DNA from: Thermocoleostomius sinensis A174 | GTDB taxonomy: Bacteria > Cyanobacteriota > Cyanobacteriia > Elainellales > Elainellaceae | Direction: 5' to 3' | DNA: 64,000 nucleotides | Assembly: GCF_026802175.1 (NCBI RefSeq) | Contig: NZ_CP113797.1 | Span: 4,813,026 to 4,877,025, forward strand | Shown here: one piece after another, positions 16,383 to 25,835 of the stretch | How the letters are laid out: every line of letters begins with the position of its first letter | Numbering within the stretch: position 1 is the first letter of the stretch | The notes under the pieces: generated by a model | The model's input: the letters and a program-made list of their open reading frames with translations, nothing else | Told to the model about the DNA's origin: nothing | Databases searched by the model: none | Program-made: the position numbers and the translations under genes

Positions 16383-16964
16383 GTGGTGCGCATCGATCGG
16401 TTTTGGGGGGTTGTGGGAATTAGTCTATCAATGGCAATAGCGAGTCGATCGCTAGAAGCCTTTGCTCAGCCAGCTGAGGTGTTTTTGCCACATCTTCAGC
16501 ACATCCAAGAGAAAATGCCTCCGCACCAGGTGATGCGCTTGCCCAGAGAGATTTTGCTGAGCGGTTCCGGCGATTTGCATCCCCGCGATCTGATTGTCAA
16601 AATTTTTTCTAGCCAGTCACCACCCCGCTTAACGATCGGCTTGTTCACGTGTGAAAGCGGACCGTTTCCCTGTTTAGTAGGAACGTTGGCAGCGGAAGCA
16701 GCTACCTCGGCGACGGCTCAGCGAGAGTTAGCACGTCATCAAGCCATGCACTTGCCAATCACCCTAGCTAAGGATGTGCGCGGTTATTTGCAGGAAGGCC
16801 CCAACCTTCAACCCCTATCGGATTTTTCCTCGGTAATGTGGGAGCAAGACGGCACAATTTACACGGTGCGGTTTCTGGCAACGGAGCGGCAGAATATTCT
16901 CTTCATGGCCCGATCGATGGCCATTCAACCGCCGATCATGTCGTTGCAAATTGCATCCCCATAG
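16383..16964 (+). CDS. Exported hypothetical protein
   Basis: A 193-residue protein starting at GTG 16383. An N-terminal signal peptide is likely: a basic start (VRIDR), then WGVVGISLSMAIASRS, and a probable cleavage after EAFAQ. The mature part has a possible disulfide pair in FTCESGPFPC near residue 90 and ends with beta-rich sequence such as DGTIYTVRFLA. No known domain was recognised. It stands alone, 330 bp ahead of the ATP synthase beta gene on the same strand. It would be periplasmic or thylakoid-luminal; function unknown. Confidence 0.65.
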   Translation: MVRIDRFWGVVGISLSMAIASRSLEAFAQPAEVFLPHLQHIQEKMPPHQVMRLPREILLSGSGDLHPRDLIVKIFSSQSPPRLTIGLFTCESGPFPCLVGTLAAEAATSATAQRELARHQAMHLPITLAKDVRGYLQEGPNLQPLSDFSSVMWEQDGTIYTVRFLATERQNILFMARSMAIQPPIMSLQIASP

Positions 16965-17008
16965 TAAAGGTGGGATAGGTCGGCTGATGTGAGTATTTAT
17001 CTCGCACC

Positions 17009-17038
17009 ATTAGATCTTGCAGCATTAGATCTTGCAGC
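17009..17038. repeat. Tandem 15-bp direct repeat (two copies)
   Basis: ATTAGATCTTGCAGC occurs twice without a gap, followed by ATTGCTG as the start of a third, degenerate unit. It lies in the 334-base gap between the exported protein and atpD. That gap otherwise shows only C-rich low-complexity sequence at 17080-17180 and presumably the atpD promoter. Confidence 0.8.
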
Positions 17039-17262
17039 ATTGCTGTGAGAGCCAAATGCAGAATGACAGAACTTGACGCCTCAACCACAGAACTCGATCG
17101 CCTCCTCCCAAACCTTATCTCCTCCCATATCCATTTCCGACTGCCGCTTCCCCATTCCCAACGCCCGACTCTCCCCAGAGATATTTCCTCAACATTTCTT
17201 AAGCGACATCTTCAGTGATAAGCTGATGGATGGCAGTTTACAAATATTTAGGCTGTTTTTGA

Positions 17263-18756
<1,494 letters not shown>

Positions 18757-18899
18757 GAGAGTGGGGACTGGACATCGGGGATTAGGGATTGGCAAGATTG
18801 GTCAGTGGGAAAGATGAACAAACAACGCTGACTCTGATCCCCAACCCCGAACTCCCAACCCCGAACCCTGAACCCCTAATTGATACTGAAGAATAAACT

Positions 18900-19310
18900 A
18901 TGCCACTAACTGTACGTGTTATTTCGCCAGACAAAACCGTTTGGGATTCTGCGGCCGAGGAAGTGATTCTCCCTAGCACCACTGGACAACTCGGTATTTT
19001 GTCAGGGCACGCTCCGCTCTTAACTGCGCTAGATATTGGCGTTATGCGAGTTCGGGCTAGCAAAGATTGGCAAGCGATCGCCCTCATGGGTGGATTTGCC
19101 GAGGTTGAAAATGACGAAGTGATCATTTTGGTGAACGGGGCTGAACGCGGAGAAGGCATCGATCGCGAGGCGGCTCGTACGGCTTACTCGGAGGCAGAAA
19201 CCCGTCTGAATCAGGCCCGCTCTAGTGGCAATCGTCAAGAGCAAATTCAAGCAGAAAAGGCAATGCGCCGGGCCCGGGCCCGTTTTCAAGCGGCTGGCGG
19301 TATGGTGTAG
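18900..19310 (+). CDS. atpC: ATP synthase F1 subunit epsilon
   Basis: A 136-residue central-stalk subunit. The N-terminal beta sandwich starts [16 protein letters not shown] and includes [20 protein letters not shown], the most conserved segment of the family. The C-terminal two-helix hairpin, with [14 protein letters not shown] and ending in RARFQAAGG, is the part that inhibits ATP hydrolysis in the dark. It partners with the beta subunit encoded just upstream and couples the rotor to the catalytic head. Length is typical. No terminator with a clear U-tract follows. Confidence 0.97.
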   Translation: MPLTVRVISPDKTVWDSAAEEVILPSTTGQLGILSGHAPLLTALDIGVMRVRASKDWQAIALMGGFAEVENDEVIILVNGAERGEGIDREAARTAYSEAETRLNQARSSGNRQEQIQAEKAMRRARARFQAAGGMV

Positions 19311-19378
19311 AAAGAACTAGAGGCTAAACCACTTTTTTCTGTATTCAATTCTTCGGACAGTTTGTGTGGAACCGCTGT

Positions 19379-19480
19379 CTCCCTTTAGCCCTTACTCTCA
19401 ATCCCTCTCCCAAGTTGAGAGAGGGATGTTGATCTGGCTTCCCGTCGCCCTGTTGGGGAGCAGGGGCTGGGGTATGCAGG
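19379..19480. repeat. Dispersed GC-rich intergenic repeat with inverted-repeat core
   Basis: It contains CCCTCTCCCAAGTTGAGAGAGGG, quoted here by its arms CCCTCTC and GAGAGGG around a short loop. A second stem, CCCTGTTGGGGAGCAGGG, follows. The block belongs to the same loose family as those at 13505 and 35697. It lies between convergent atpC and the SGNH gene and may act as a bidirectional transcription stop. Confidence 0.5.
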
Positions 19481-19521
19481 AGGGCGGTTTGGGATACAAG
19501 TGTCCGAACTATTGTTTATCC

Positions 19522-20820
19522 CTACCTTAGGATATGCCAGGGGATAGTTGGCTCTGTGGCAAGATGCTCAGCGACAGCCGCCGCCCCTGCTTGATTAATG
19601 TGACTGGGGTCAGCAAAGTATTGGTTTTGAATTAGGGTTGGATGCTGCACTAAATCGACGAATTGAAATTGCTCCTGCTGAGCTAGCTGTTGCATATGTT
19701 GTCGAAAGCGCTGCTCATACTGTCTTCGAGGGGCGTCCATATAAGCGGCAGTGAGCGGCAAATTGACAATCACTAACGGAATGTTGAGGGCTTGGGCAGA
19801 TCGCGCTACAGCGATCGTCGCTTGCGTTTGTTCCCCTCCTAAACCAAAGGGCACATAATCCCCGTCAAACGTACCTGGCACTTTGGGAAACTGTTGATAG
19901 TAAGTAGCTGGATCAAATTGCTCAACAATTGCCTGAAATCCATACATATTCAGCACAGATGAGATTTCTTGAGTCGATCCTGCCAACAGGGAATCGGCAA
20001 TTGCTGAATTAATGGAAGCCGTCAAAATCGGTGACTCGTCATAGAAGGCTCGATCGGGAATAGGGCGGTGTCCAGTTTGCAAGCGTTGATAGCCTGGAGA
20101 CGCTACGATTTCGCGGTAGGTCAGGTCAACTCGTCCGTCATTAAAGGCTCGCAGCCCATCTCCCCAAATGATAAGTTTTGGCAACTGCTCCGGCGTCAAA
20201 ATCTCACGCACCACCACATCCACTACTTGGGCAGTAGCGCCATTAACACCAAAATTAAACACTCTTACATTGTCATAGCCTTGAGCAGCTAAGCTTTGCT
20301 GAAGCACACTCGGATCAATTCCTTGCAGCGATCGAGAACTTCCTACAATCAAGACATCTGGTGGGCCGTAGATTCTAAGATAGCGAGCGTAAATTTGCAG
20401 TTCTTCATCGAGCCGCTGGCTATTGAATGAAGGAAAATTATAGGGCGGCAGCAGTAAATCAGGGAGAAGCAGGGGAGGGAGCGGCAACAAGACACTGGAA
20501 AGCAACGGATCACGAATGGCAGGAGCGCTGGTTTCTGGCAGAAGCTCTAAGAATGGCAATGATTCTTCAGTCGCCGATTCAGCAGACGCTTCAAGACTGG
20601 TTTTGCGGCTTGCTTCCACCGCATTTGCCTTTAATGGAATGGCTACATCCGGGACCGCATTTACTATGTCAATATCTACTATGTCAATGGTGCGATTGCC
20701 GATTGCAAATGCAGCGGCGCTGAGTAGTGGCCCGATCGTAAACAGCCCCAACAACCACGGATATCGTTTTGCTACCTTTATCACTCTGATTCTCTGAGAT
20801 GATCGAGTGGGCTTGTGCAT
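19522..20820 (-). CDS. Membrane-anchored SGNH/GDSL-like protein (DUF1574 type)
   Basis: A 432-residue protein with one N-terminal transmembrane segment (YPWLLGLFTIGPLLSAAAFA), a proline- and leucine-rich linker, and an extracytoplasmic SGNH-hydrolase-like domain from about residue 125. The four blocks are visible: DVLIVGSSRSLQGID (serine block), a glycine-containing strand, FNFGVNGATAQ (asparagine block), and DPSHINQAGA near the end (Asp-x-x-His). These are the features of the cyanobacterial DUF1574 family, related to acyl or acetyl transfer enzymes of the cell envelope. The substrate is unknown. The ATG at 20820 is preferred over an upstream TTG, giving a start directly before the basic, membrane-anchoring region. 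Confidence 0.75.
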   Translation of the reverse strand: MHKPTRSSQRIRVIKVAKRYPWLLGLFTIGPLLSAAAFAIGNRTIDIVDIDIVNAVPDVAIPLKANAVEASRKTSLEASAESATEESLPFLELLPETSAPAIRDPLLSSVLLPLPPLLLPDLLLPPYNFPSFNSQRLDEELQIYARYLRIYGPPDVLIVGSSRSLQGIDPSVLQQSLAAQGYDNVRVFNFGVNGATAQVVDVVVREILTPEQLPKLIIWGDGLRAFNDGRVDLTYREIVASPGYQRLQTGHRPIPDRAFYDESPILTASINSAIADSLLAGSTQEISSVLNMYGFQAIVEQFDPATYYQQFPKVPGTFDGDYVPFGLGGEQTQATIAVARSAQALNIPLVIVNLPLTAAYMDAPRRQYEQRFRQHMQQLAQQEQFQFVDLVQHPTLIQNQYFADPSHINQAGAAAVAEHLATEPTIPWHILR

Positions 20821-20832
20821 GGTTATAAGCAA

Positions 20833-21250
20833 CCTAACTTTAGGACACGAACCAGAGTTCAGTACAAGTCTACGAGCCAGGCGGATAGAACCTTTAGAAC
20901 CTTACGTTTCACAACGAGACTAGATAGGGCAACCAGATCCTCAGCCGTAATCTTAAGCTAACTTCAAGAACAATATTAGAGGCTTTACGTAATCTTTCTA
21001 ACTATGCATCAAGTTTTGTAAAAAGTAGCAGGTTTGCGTTGGTATTTACCAAGCCTTAACCTAGATGAGCTAGTCAACCGTTGAAGAAAGTTTAAATTCC
21101 AAAGAAATTCTTAAAATACTTGAAAACGACGATGACCTGGAGGTTTGAGTGGTAATTTTTTCGGTTCTTTTGGGAGTTTCCTCCTTTTTCTAGGTGCTGC
21201 AACTAATTTAGGCGGGTAGCCTAGAAAGTATCTACCTATTCCCCAAGTCT
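20833..21250. other. Gene-free stretch
   Basis: About 420 bases between divergent genes. No coding region, tRNA or strong palindrome was found. The segment 21060-21130 is AT-rich with AAATTC and AAAGAAATTCTTAAAA runs, and a T/C-rich block (TTTTTTCGGTTCTTTTGGG) lies at 21155-21175. It presumably contains both promoters. Confidence 0.5.
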
Positions 21251-21538
21251 ATGGATGCTAGCCACGACCCGTTTAAGCGAGCGAATTACCTGATCCGGAA
21301 AGCTCACTATACCCATTGGCACCGAACCCAGAGTAAGCAGCAGATTTTACGATCGCAACTGGGCTTCAACGAAATTGCCTCAGCGCGTCCCAAAGCCTGC
21401 GCTGGCTGCGAAAATTATCATGGGGTGGCCTACGGCTATAGCCGCATTACACGCACAATATTGATTTGCGGCTTTCATCCCTATGGTTGGAGCGATGACA
21501 CACCTTGTCCAGATTGGAAAGGATCAGGAACACGGTGA
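21251..21538 (+). CDS. Conserved small cysteine-rich protein (cyanobacterial hypothetical)
   Basis: A 95-residue soluble protein. The N-terminal half is basic and helical (DPFKRANYLIRKAHYTHWHR). The C-terminal half carries four cysteines, in KACAGCENYHGVAYG, then LICGFHPYGW and CPDW, together with several histidines. A zinc- or metal-binding knuckle is likely. The pattern recalls short proteins annotated only as hypothetical in cyanobacteria. It stands alone between two minus-strand genes. Function unknown. Confidence 0.65.
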   Translation: MDASHDPFKRANYLIRKAHYTHWHRTQSKQQILRSQLGFNEIASARPKACAGCENYHGVAYGYSRITRTILICGFHPYGWSDDTPCPDWKGSGTR

Positions 21539-21699
21539 ACACAACTACTTGAACACAACTACTAAAGTGCTGAAGAATCCCGAATAAACGCAGATCTAGC
21601 ATGACTGAGTTGATCGCGAAACTTTCATCCACTGTGTCTTGTGTCTATAGATTTTATTGATATCAAGTGATATTAATTGATTAAGTAGGTGCTTACGGC

Positions 21700-22620
21700 T
21701 TACAATCTGGCTCCTGCCCGTTGCAACAGTCTCACTATTTCGGTGTTGCCGCGTTCTTGGGCCAAGGATAGAGGCGATCGACCTTGGACGGAGGTTTGAG
21801 CAGAAGCCCCATAGTTGAGCAACAAGCGCACCATTTCGGTATTTCCGGCTTCCACCGCTTTGTAGAGGGGCGTCATTCCAGCATTGGCTTGGTTAGGTGA
21901 AGCACCGCCTGCGAGTAACAAGCGCACCATTTCGGTATTTCCGGCTTCCACCGCTTTGTAGAGGGGCGGGACAGTTCCGCGAAGATTGGGCGAGGCTCCA
22001 CCTGCGAGCAGCAGCCGCACCATTTCGGTGTTGCCGGCTTCTACAGCTTTGTAGAGGGGAGCAACCCCATTCGTCGGATAGCGATCGGGAGAGGCCCCGG
22101 CTTCTACTAAAACCCTCACCATTTCAGTATTGCCAGCTTCCACAGCCCGTCCCAAGGCCGTCAATCCTTCCCCAGTTGCAACATCTACATTCGCTCCTCG
22201 ATCGACCAACAGCCGCACCATTTGAATATCTCCCCGTTCAGCCGCACGTGTGAGGGGATAGCCAGACCATCGATCGCCCGCATCCACATTTGCGCCACTG
22301 TTGAGGGCAGCTTCTACCCTAGAGAGATCTCCAGCAGACACAGCCTCTAACAGACGGCGAGTGGCACTGTCGCTACGAGTTTGAGCCAAGCGTAAATCAG
22401 CAGATTCAGCAGATTCAGCGTTCACTTGGAACGACGAGGATTGGGAAGACAAAGAGGAGTTAACCGATGCATTCACGGTTGCAGAATGAAGCATCGGTGA
22501 AGGCGGCAGTTGACGGCATCCAATTGAGAGCCAGGCGGTTGACAGGGATAGTCCAACCACAGCGAGTCTAAAGAAATTGCTTGCTATTGCCATAGTGAAG
22601 GGGGGATGAGGTGAGCACAT
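21700..22620 (-). CDS. Ankyrin-repeat lipoprotein
   Basis: About 306 residues. After a possible nine-residue extension, the sequence MAIASNFFRLAVVGLSLSTA leads to a lipobox LSIGC, so the mature protein is probably lipid-anchored. A Ser-rich linker precedes seven ankyrin repeats (about residues 85-305), each near 33 residues with the core EAGNTEMVRLLLAGGASPN. Ankyrin arrays bind other proteins. Three consecutive units are almost identical in both protein and DNA, pointing to recent duplication, and one unit is two residues short. Either ATG 22620 or ATG 22593 may be the start; the second places the signal peptide at the very N-terminus. The partner is unknown. Confidence 0.85.
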   Translation of the reverse strand: MCSPHPPFTMAIASNFFRLAVVGLSLSTAWLSIGCRQLPPSPMLHSATVNASVNSSLSSQSSSFQVNAESAESADLRLAQTRSDSATRRLLEAVSAGDLSRVEAALNSGANVDAGDRWSGYPLTRAAERGDIQMVRLLVDRGANVDVATGEGLTALGRAVEAGNTEMVRVLVEAGASPDRYPTNGVAPLYKAVEAGNTEMVRLLLAGGASPNLRGTVPPLYKAVEAGNTEMVRLLLAGGASPNQANAGMTPLYKAVEAGNTEMVRLLLNYGASAQTSVQGRSPLSLAQERGNTEIVRLLQRAGARL

Positions 22621-22729
22621 CAGAGGTGGCGCATCAAAATCGACGCCAGACCCATCAAAGCAACCCTGCTTAAACCATCATGCCTCAAACTATCCTGACT
22701 ATGCTGCAACGCAGAGGTTCCCTGATGAT

Positions 22730-23722
22730 TTAAGACTCGGGCGAGTCAAAGGGGGTGTAAGTTCCGCCCAGATTTTCCACGATCGTCCGGGTATTTGTCT
22801 CCATCATTTTGACGTAGCTATCCGCATTGCTGCCTGGTGCGCCAATGGAATCGGAATATAGTTCTTCTTCGGCCAACTGAACACCTGCTTCTTCAGCTAC
22901 GGTGGAAATCAACTGAGGGTTAATGGTGGTTTCGGCAAAGATGGCTGGCACTTGCAAATTGCGCAGGCGATCGACCAACTGTTGAATGGTTTGAGCGCTT
23001 GGTTGCTCTTCAGTGCTGATGCCGATTAGGGTTCCTGGCACGGTTAGCCCATAGGCACGGGCATAGTATTGAAAGGCATCATGCGTTGTCACCAGTTGGC
23101 GTTGGTTGGGGGGAATGGTGGCAGTCTGCTGTTGAATCCAGGTATGCAATTGTTCGAGTTCGGCAATGAGGCGATCGGCGTTTTGGTCAAATTCGGCTTG
23201 CTGAGCCGGGGAAAGCTCAATCAAACTATCGCGAATCGCTCCTACCATGACAATTGCATTCTCGGCACTGCCCCACACATGCGGGTCGGGAACCGTCTGT
23301 CCCTCTTGTTCCAGTTGCAAAGGAGTGACCACTTCACCCACTGCCACTTTCACAGCATTGGTTCCAGCCGCATTCATCAAGCGAATTAGCCCAGGTTCCA
23401 AGTTGTAGCCGTTATAGAAAATTAAATCAGCTTCTTCAAACGTGCGGCTATCGCGAGGCGTCGGTTCATATACATGTGGGTCATCGCCAGGATTAAGGAT
23501 ACCTGTCAAGTTAATTTGCTCGCCGCCAATTTGCTCGGCCCAATCGCTCAAGATGGTGCTGGTAGCCACAACATTGGGCTGCTCATTCACAGACGCCGTC
23601 TCAGGAGCATCACAGCCCCCCACTCCTAGCCCGATAATACCGATCGCAACAACGCATAAACCTGAACGAAGGTAAGCTAGGGCACACGAAAATTTAAATG
23701 GAGCACGCAAGGTCTTCATCAT
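22730..23722 (-). CDS. mntC: Manganese (or zinc) ABC transporter substrate-binding lipoprotein, MntC-like
   Basis: A 330-residue cluster A-I metal-binding protein. It has a lipoprotein signal with lipobox GVGGC (about residues 33-37). Metal-ligand regions are visible: GDDPHVYEPTPRD, DPHVWGS, TTHDAFQYYARAYG and the terminal YSDSIG block. The IGISTEEQPSAQT segment is typical. It lacks the long histidine-rich loop of ZnuA, and it resembles Synechocystis MntC, so manganese is favoured; zinc cannot be ruled out. The ATPase and permease are encoded divergently at 23968 and 24787, whereas in Synechocystis all three share one operon. The shared upstream region contains phased TTTCAT repeats, a possible response-regulator operator. 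Confidence 0.85.
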   Translation of the reverse strand: MMKTLRAPFKFSCALAYLRSGLCVVAIGIIGLGVGGCDAPETASVNEQPNVVATSTILSDWAEQIGGEQINLTGILNPGDDPHVYEPTPRDSRTFEEADLIFYNGYNLEPGLIRLMNAAGTNAVKVAVGEVVTPLQLEQEGQTVPDPHVWGSAENAIVMVGAIRDSLIELSPAQQAEFDQNADRLIAELEQLHTWIQQQTATIPPNQRQLVTTHDAFQYYARAYGLTVPGTLIGISTEEQPSAQTIQQLVDRLRNLQVPAIFAETTINPQLISTVAEEAGVQLAEEELYSDSIGAPGSNADSYVKMMETNTRTIVENLGGTYTPFDSPES

Positions 23723-23794
23723 TTCTCTTACTTTTAGATGCTACAACTCTGACTTTTGGCAACTACCGATCGCGGGTGGCATACCTTACGATCT

Positions 23795-23848
23795 TTTCAT
23801 ATTCATTTCATAATCTGCCATAATAGCTTTCATAATCCTTTCATTTTT
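23795..23848. promoter_or_regulatory. Phased direct-repeat array between divergent mnt genes
   Basis: TTTCATATTC (23795), TTTCATAATC (23806), TTTCATAATC (23828) and TTTCATTTTT (23839) are spaced at 11, 22 and 11 bp. A weaker unit, TGCCATAATA, starts at 23816 in the central gap. About five units per helical turn-spaced array is the pattern bound by OmpR-type response regulators. In Synechocystis and Anabaena the OmpR-type regulator ManR controls manganese uptake, so a ManR-like site is the natural inference. Confidence 0.6.
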
Positions 23849-23967
23849 TGCCTGAGCAGCGGCGAGAGTTATCGAGCATTGGACTGCCTTTGACTGCTGC
23901 AACGTGTCGTTTCTGAGTTAGCGTTATTGCTTTGTGTTGATCTGGTTCATTAAGGAGCATCGTTACT

Positions 23968-24777
23968 ATGAATCCGTTGGCTTCCCTCAAACAACCAACT
24001 GCTGCGATTAGACGTTCTATGGACTATTCCACAACGGCTGCCACTCGTACTTTGATGGCTAGCCACCTCAGCGTCAACTATCGTTCGGTACAGGCGTTGC
24101 GCAACGTCAGCTTTACCGTTCAGCCCGGCAACGTGGTGGGAATCTTTGGCCCCAACGGAGCCGGAAAAAGTACCTTAATTCGAGCCATGCTAGGGTTGAT
24201 TCCGTCTACCACTGGCACCACTATCTACCAAGGACAACCGCTAACGCAGCAGCTAGATCGAATTGCCTATGTCCCGCAGCGATCGCAAATTGACTGGTCG
24301 TTTCCGGCTACCGTTTGGGATGTGGTGTTGATGGGGCGGGTGCGCAAGGCGGGCTATTTGCATCGGTTTTCGGCGACGAGTCGGCGTAAAGCGGCTGACG
24401 CATTGGAGCGGGTAGGTCTGACAGACTATCGCGATCGCCCCATTGGGCAGTTATCTGGTGGGCAGCAACAGCGGGTGTTTTTGGCACGATCGTTGGCTCA
24501 GGAGGCCGATTTGCTCTTTTTTGATGAACCCTTTGTTGGCGTGGATCAAAAAACTGAAGATATCCTGTTCCACATCTTTCATGAACTGGCACACCAAGGC
24601 AAAACCGTGATGGTGGTTAATCACGACTTGGGCGAATCAATTCAGCAGTTTGATCAGCTTCTGTTGCTCAATCGCGAGTTAATTGCCAGCGGTAACCGTC
24701 AACAGGTACTGACGGTAGACAACATGACCCGTGCCTATGGAGGACATGTCAGCTTCTTTATGGGAGAGGCAGCCTAG
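23968..24777 (+). CDS. mntA: Manganese ABC transporter ATP-binding protein
   Basis: A 269-residue ATPase of the metal-ion (Mn/Zn/Fe chelate) ABC importer family. Walker A is GPNGAGKST (about residue 63), the Q-loop segment is YVPQRSQIDWSFP, which is characteristic of this subfamily, the signature is LSGGQQQR, and Walker B is LLFFDEP. The first 28 residues are an extra N-terminal extension before the ABC domain begins (MASHLSVNYR), so translation may start later. The permease gene follows after 9 bp. It powers import of the metal delivered by the divergently encoded MntC-like lipoprotein. Confidence 0.88.
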   Translation: MNPLASLKQPTAAIRRSMDYSTTAATRTLMASHLSVNYRSVQALRNVSFTVQPGNVVGIFGPNGAGKSTLIRAMLGLIPSTTGTTIYQGQPLTQQLDRIAYVPQRSQIDWSFPATVWDVVLMGRVRKAGYLHRFSATSRRKAADALERVGLTDYRDRPIGQLSGGQQQRVFLARSLAQEADLLFFDEPFVGVDQKTEDILFHIFHELAHQGKTVMVVNHDLGESIQQFDQLLLLNRELIASGNRQQVLTVDNMTRAYGGHVSFFMGEAA

Positions 24778-24786
24778 GAGTAGGGT

Positions 24787-25641
24787 ATGGAGTTACTGAT
24801 TGAGCCGTTGCAATATGGTTTTATGCAACGATCGCTGCTGATTGCCGTGATTGTGGGGATGATTTGCTCGGTGATTGGCAGTTATCTACTGGTGCGACGA
24901 TTGGCGCTGCTGGGCGATGCAATTAGCCATTCGTTGCTGCCGGGTTTGGCAATCGCCTTTATTTTGGGCGTCAATATTTATCTGGGTGCGTTTGTAGCAG
25001 GAGTGATCAGCGCCGTGCTGATTGGCTGGATTCATACCCGATCGCCCATTAAGGAAGATGCTGCCATGGGCATTGTGTTTTCGGCTTTCTTCTCGCTAGG
25101 CATCATTCTGATTACGATTGTTCAAAAAACCAACAAAATCGACTTAAATCATTTCCTGTTTGGCAATATTTTAGGCGTCACGCTGACGGAAGTGCGTGAT
25201 ACAGCTATCATCGCCGTCTTAGTATTGGCAGCCGTCGCTTTGTTCTATAAGGAATTGCTGTTCTTTTGTTTCGATCCACTGGGAGCACAGGCGGCTGGCT
25301 TACCCGTGAGTTGGTTTAATGCTGGGCTAATGATTTTAGTAGCGCTGACGGTAGTAGCTAGCATGAAAGCGGTCGGTGTGATTTTGGTTCTGGCATTGCT
25401 GATCACTCCTGCGGCGGCGGCCTACCTGTTGGTTCCGCGTTTGCATCAAGTTATGCTGCTGGGAGCGGGTATTGGCGTGGTTTCCAGCATCAGTGGGATG
25501 TATTTCAGCTACTATACCAATGTGCCATCGGGTCCGGCGATCGTCATGGTAGTCTCGGGATTGTTTTTTCTAGCGCTGCTACTTAGCCCCAACTACGGTT
25601 TATTAATGCGCACTCGTCCAAATGCGAAAAGCCAGCCATAG
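24787..25641 (+). CDS. mntB: Manganese ABC transporter permease
   Basis: A 284-residue inner-membrane permease of the ABC-3 (ZnuB/MntB) family with about eight hydrophobic segments. Landmarks are MICSVIGSYLLVRRLALLGD and AISHSLLPG near residues 25-55, the pattern by which this family is recognised, and VGVILVLALLITPAAAAYLL near residue 200. It is preceded by a GGAG-containing spacer (AGGAGTAGGGT) after the ATPase gene and is surely co-transcribed with it. Together with the divergent MntC-like protein it makes a complete importer, probably feeding the manganese cluster of photosystem II. Confidence 0.88.
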   Translation: MELLIEPLQYGFMQRSLLIAVIVGMICSVIGSYLLVRRLALLGDAISHSLLPGLAIAFILGVNIYLGAFVAGVISAVLIGWIHTRSPIKEDAAMGIVFSAFFSLGIILITIVQKTNKIDLNHFLFGNILGVTLTEVRDTAIIAVLVLAAVALFYKELLFFCFDPLGAQAAGLPVSWFNAGLMILVALTVVASMKAVGVILVLALLITPAAAAYLLVPRLHQVMLLGAGIGVVSSISGMYFSYYTNVPSGPAIVMVVSGLFFLALLLSPNYGLLMRTRPNAKSQP

Positions 25642-25835
25642 TCCTCTTTAAGCTTCGATAAAACCGAATGGTTCAAATTCCTACTGTTGATTGAGTAGCA
25701 CCCCCTTCGGACACAATCGCCAAGGGCAATCAGGTTTAGAGAACGCCCTGCGACGCTCTCAAACTATACAAGCCCTTAAACAGTATCTAATTCAAACTAT
25801 CCTGCTAGACAAGGTCAGCTTATTCTGGCGCTGCT

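Noticed and set aside
18782-19159. Minus-strand reading frame of 125 codons
   Set aside because: It overlaps the 5' half of atpC and the C-rich spacer; atpC is certain and the antisense translation is serine-rich noise.
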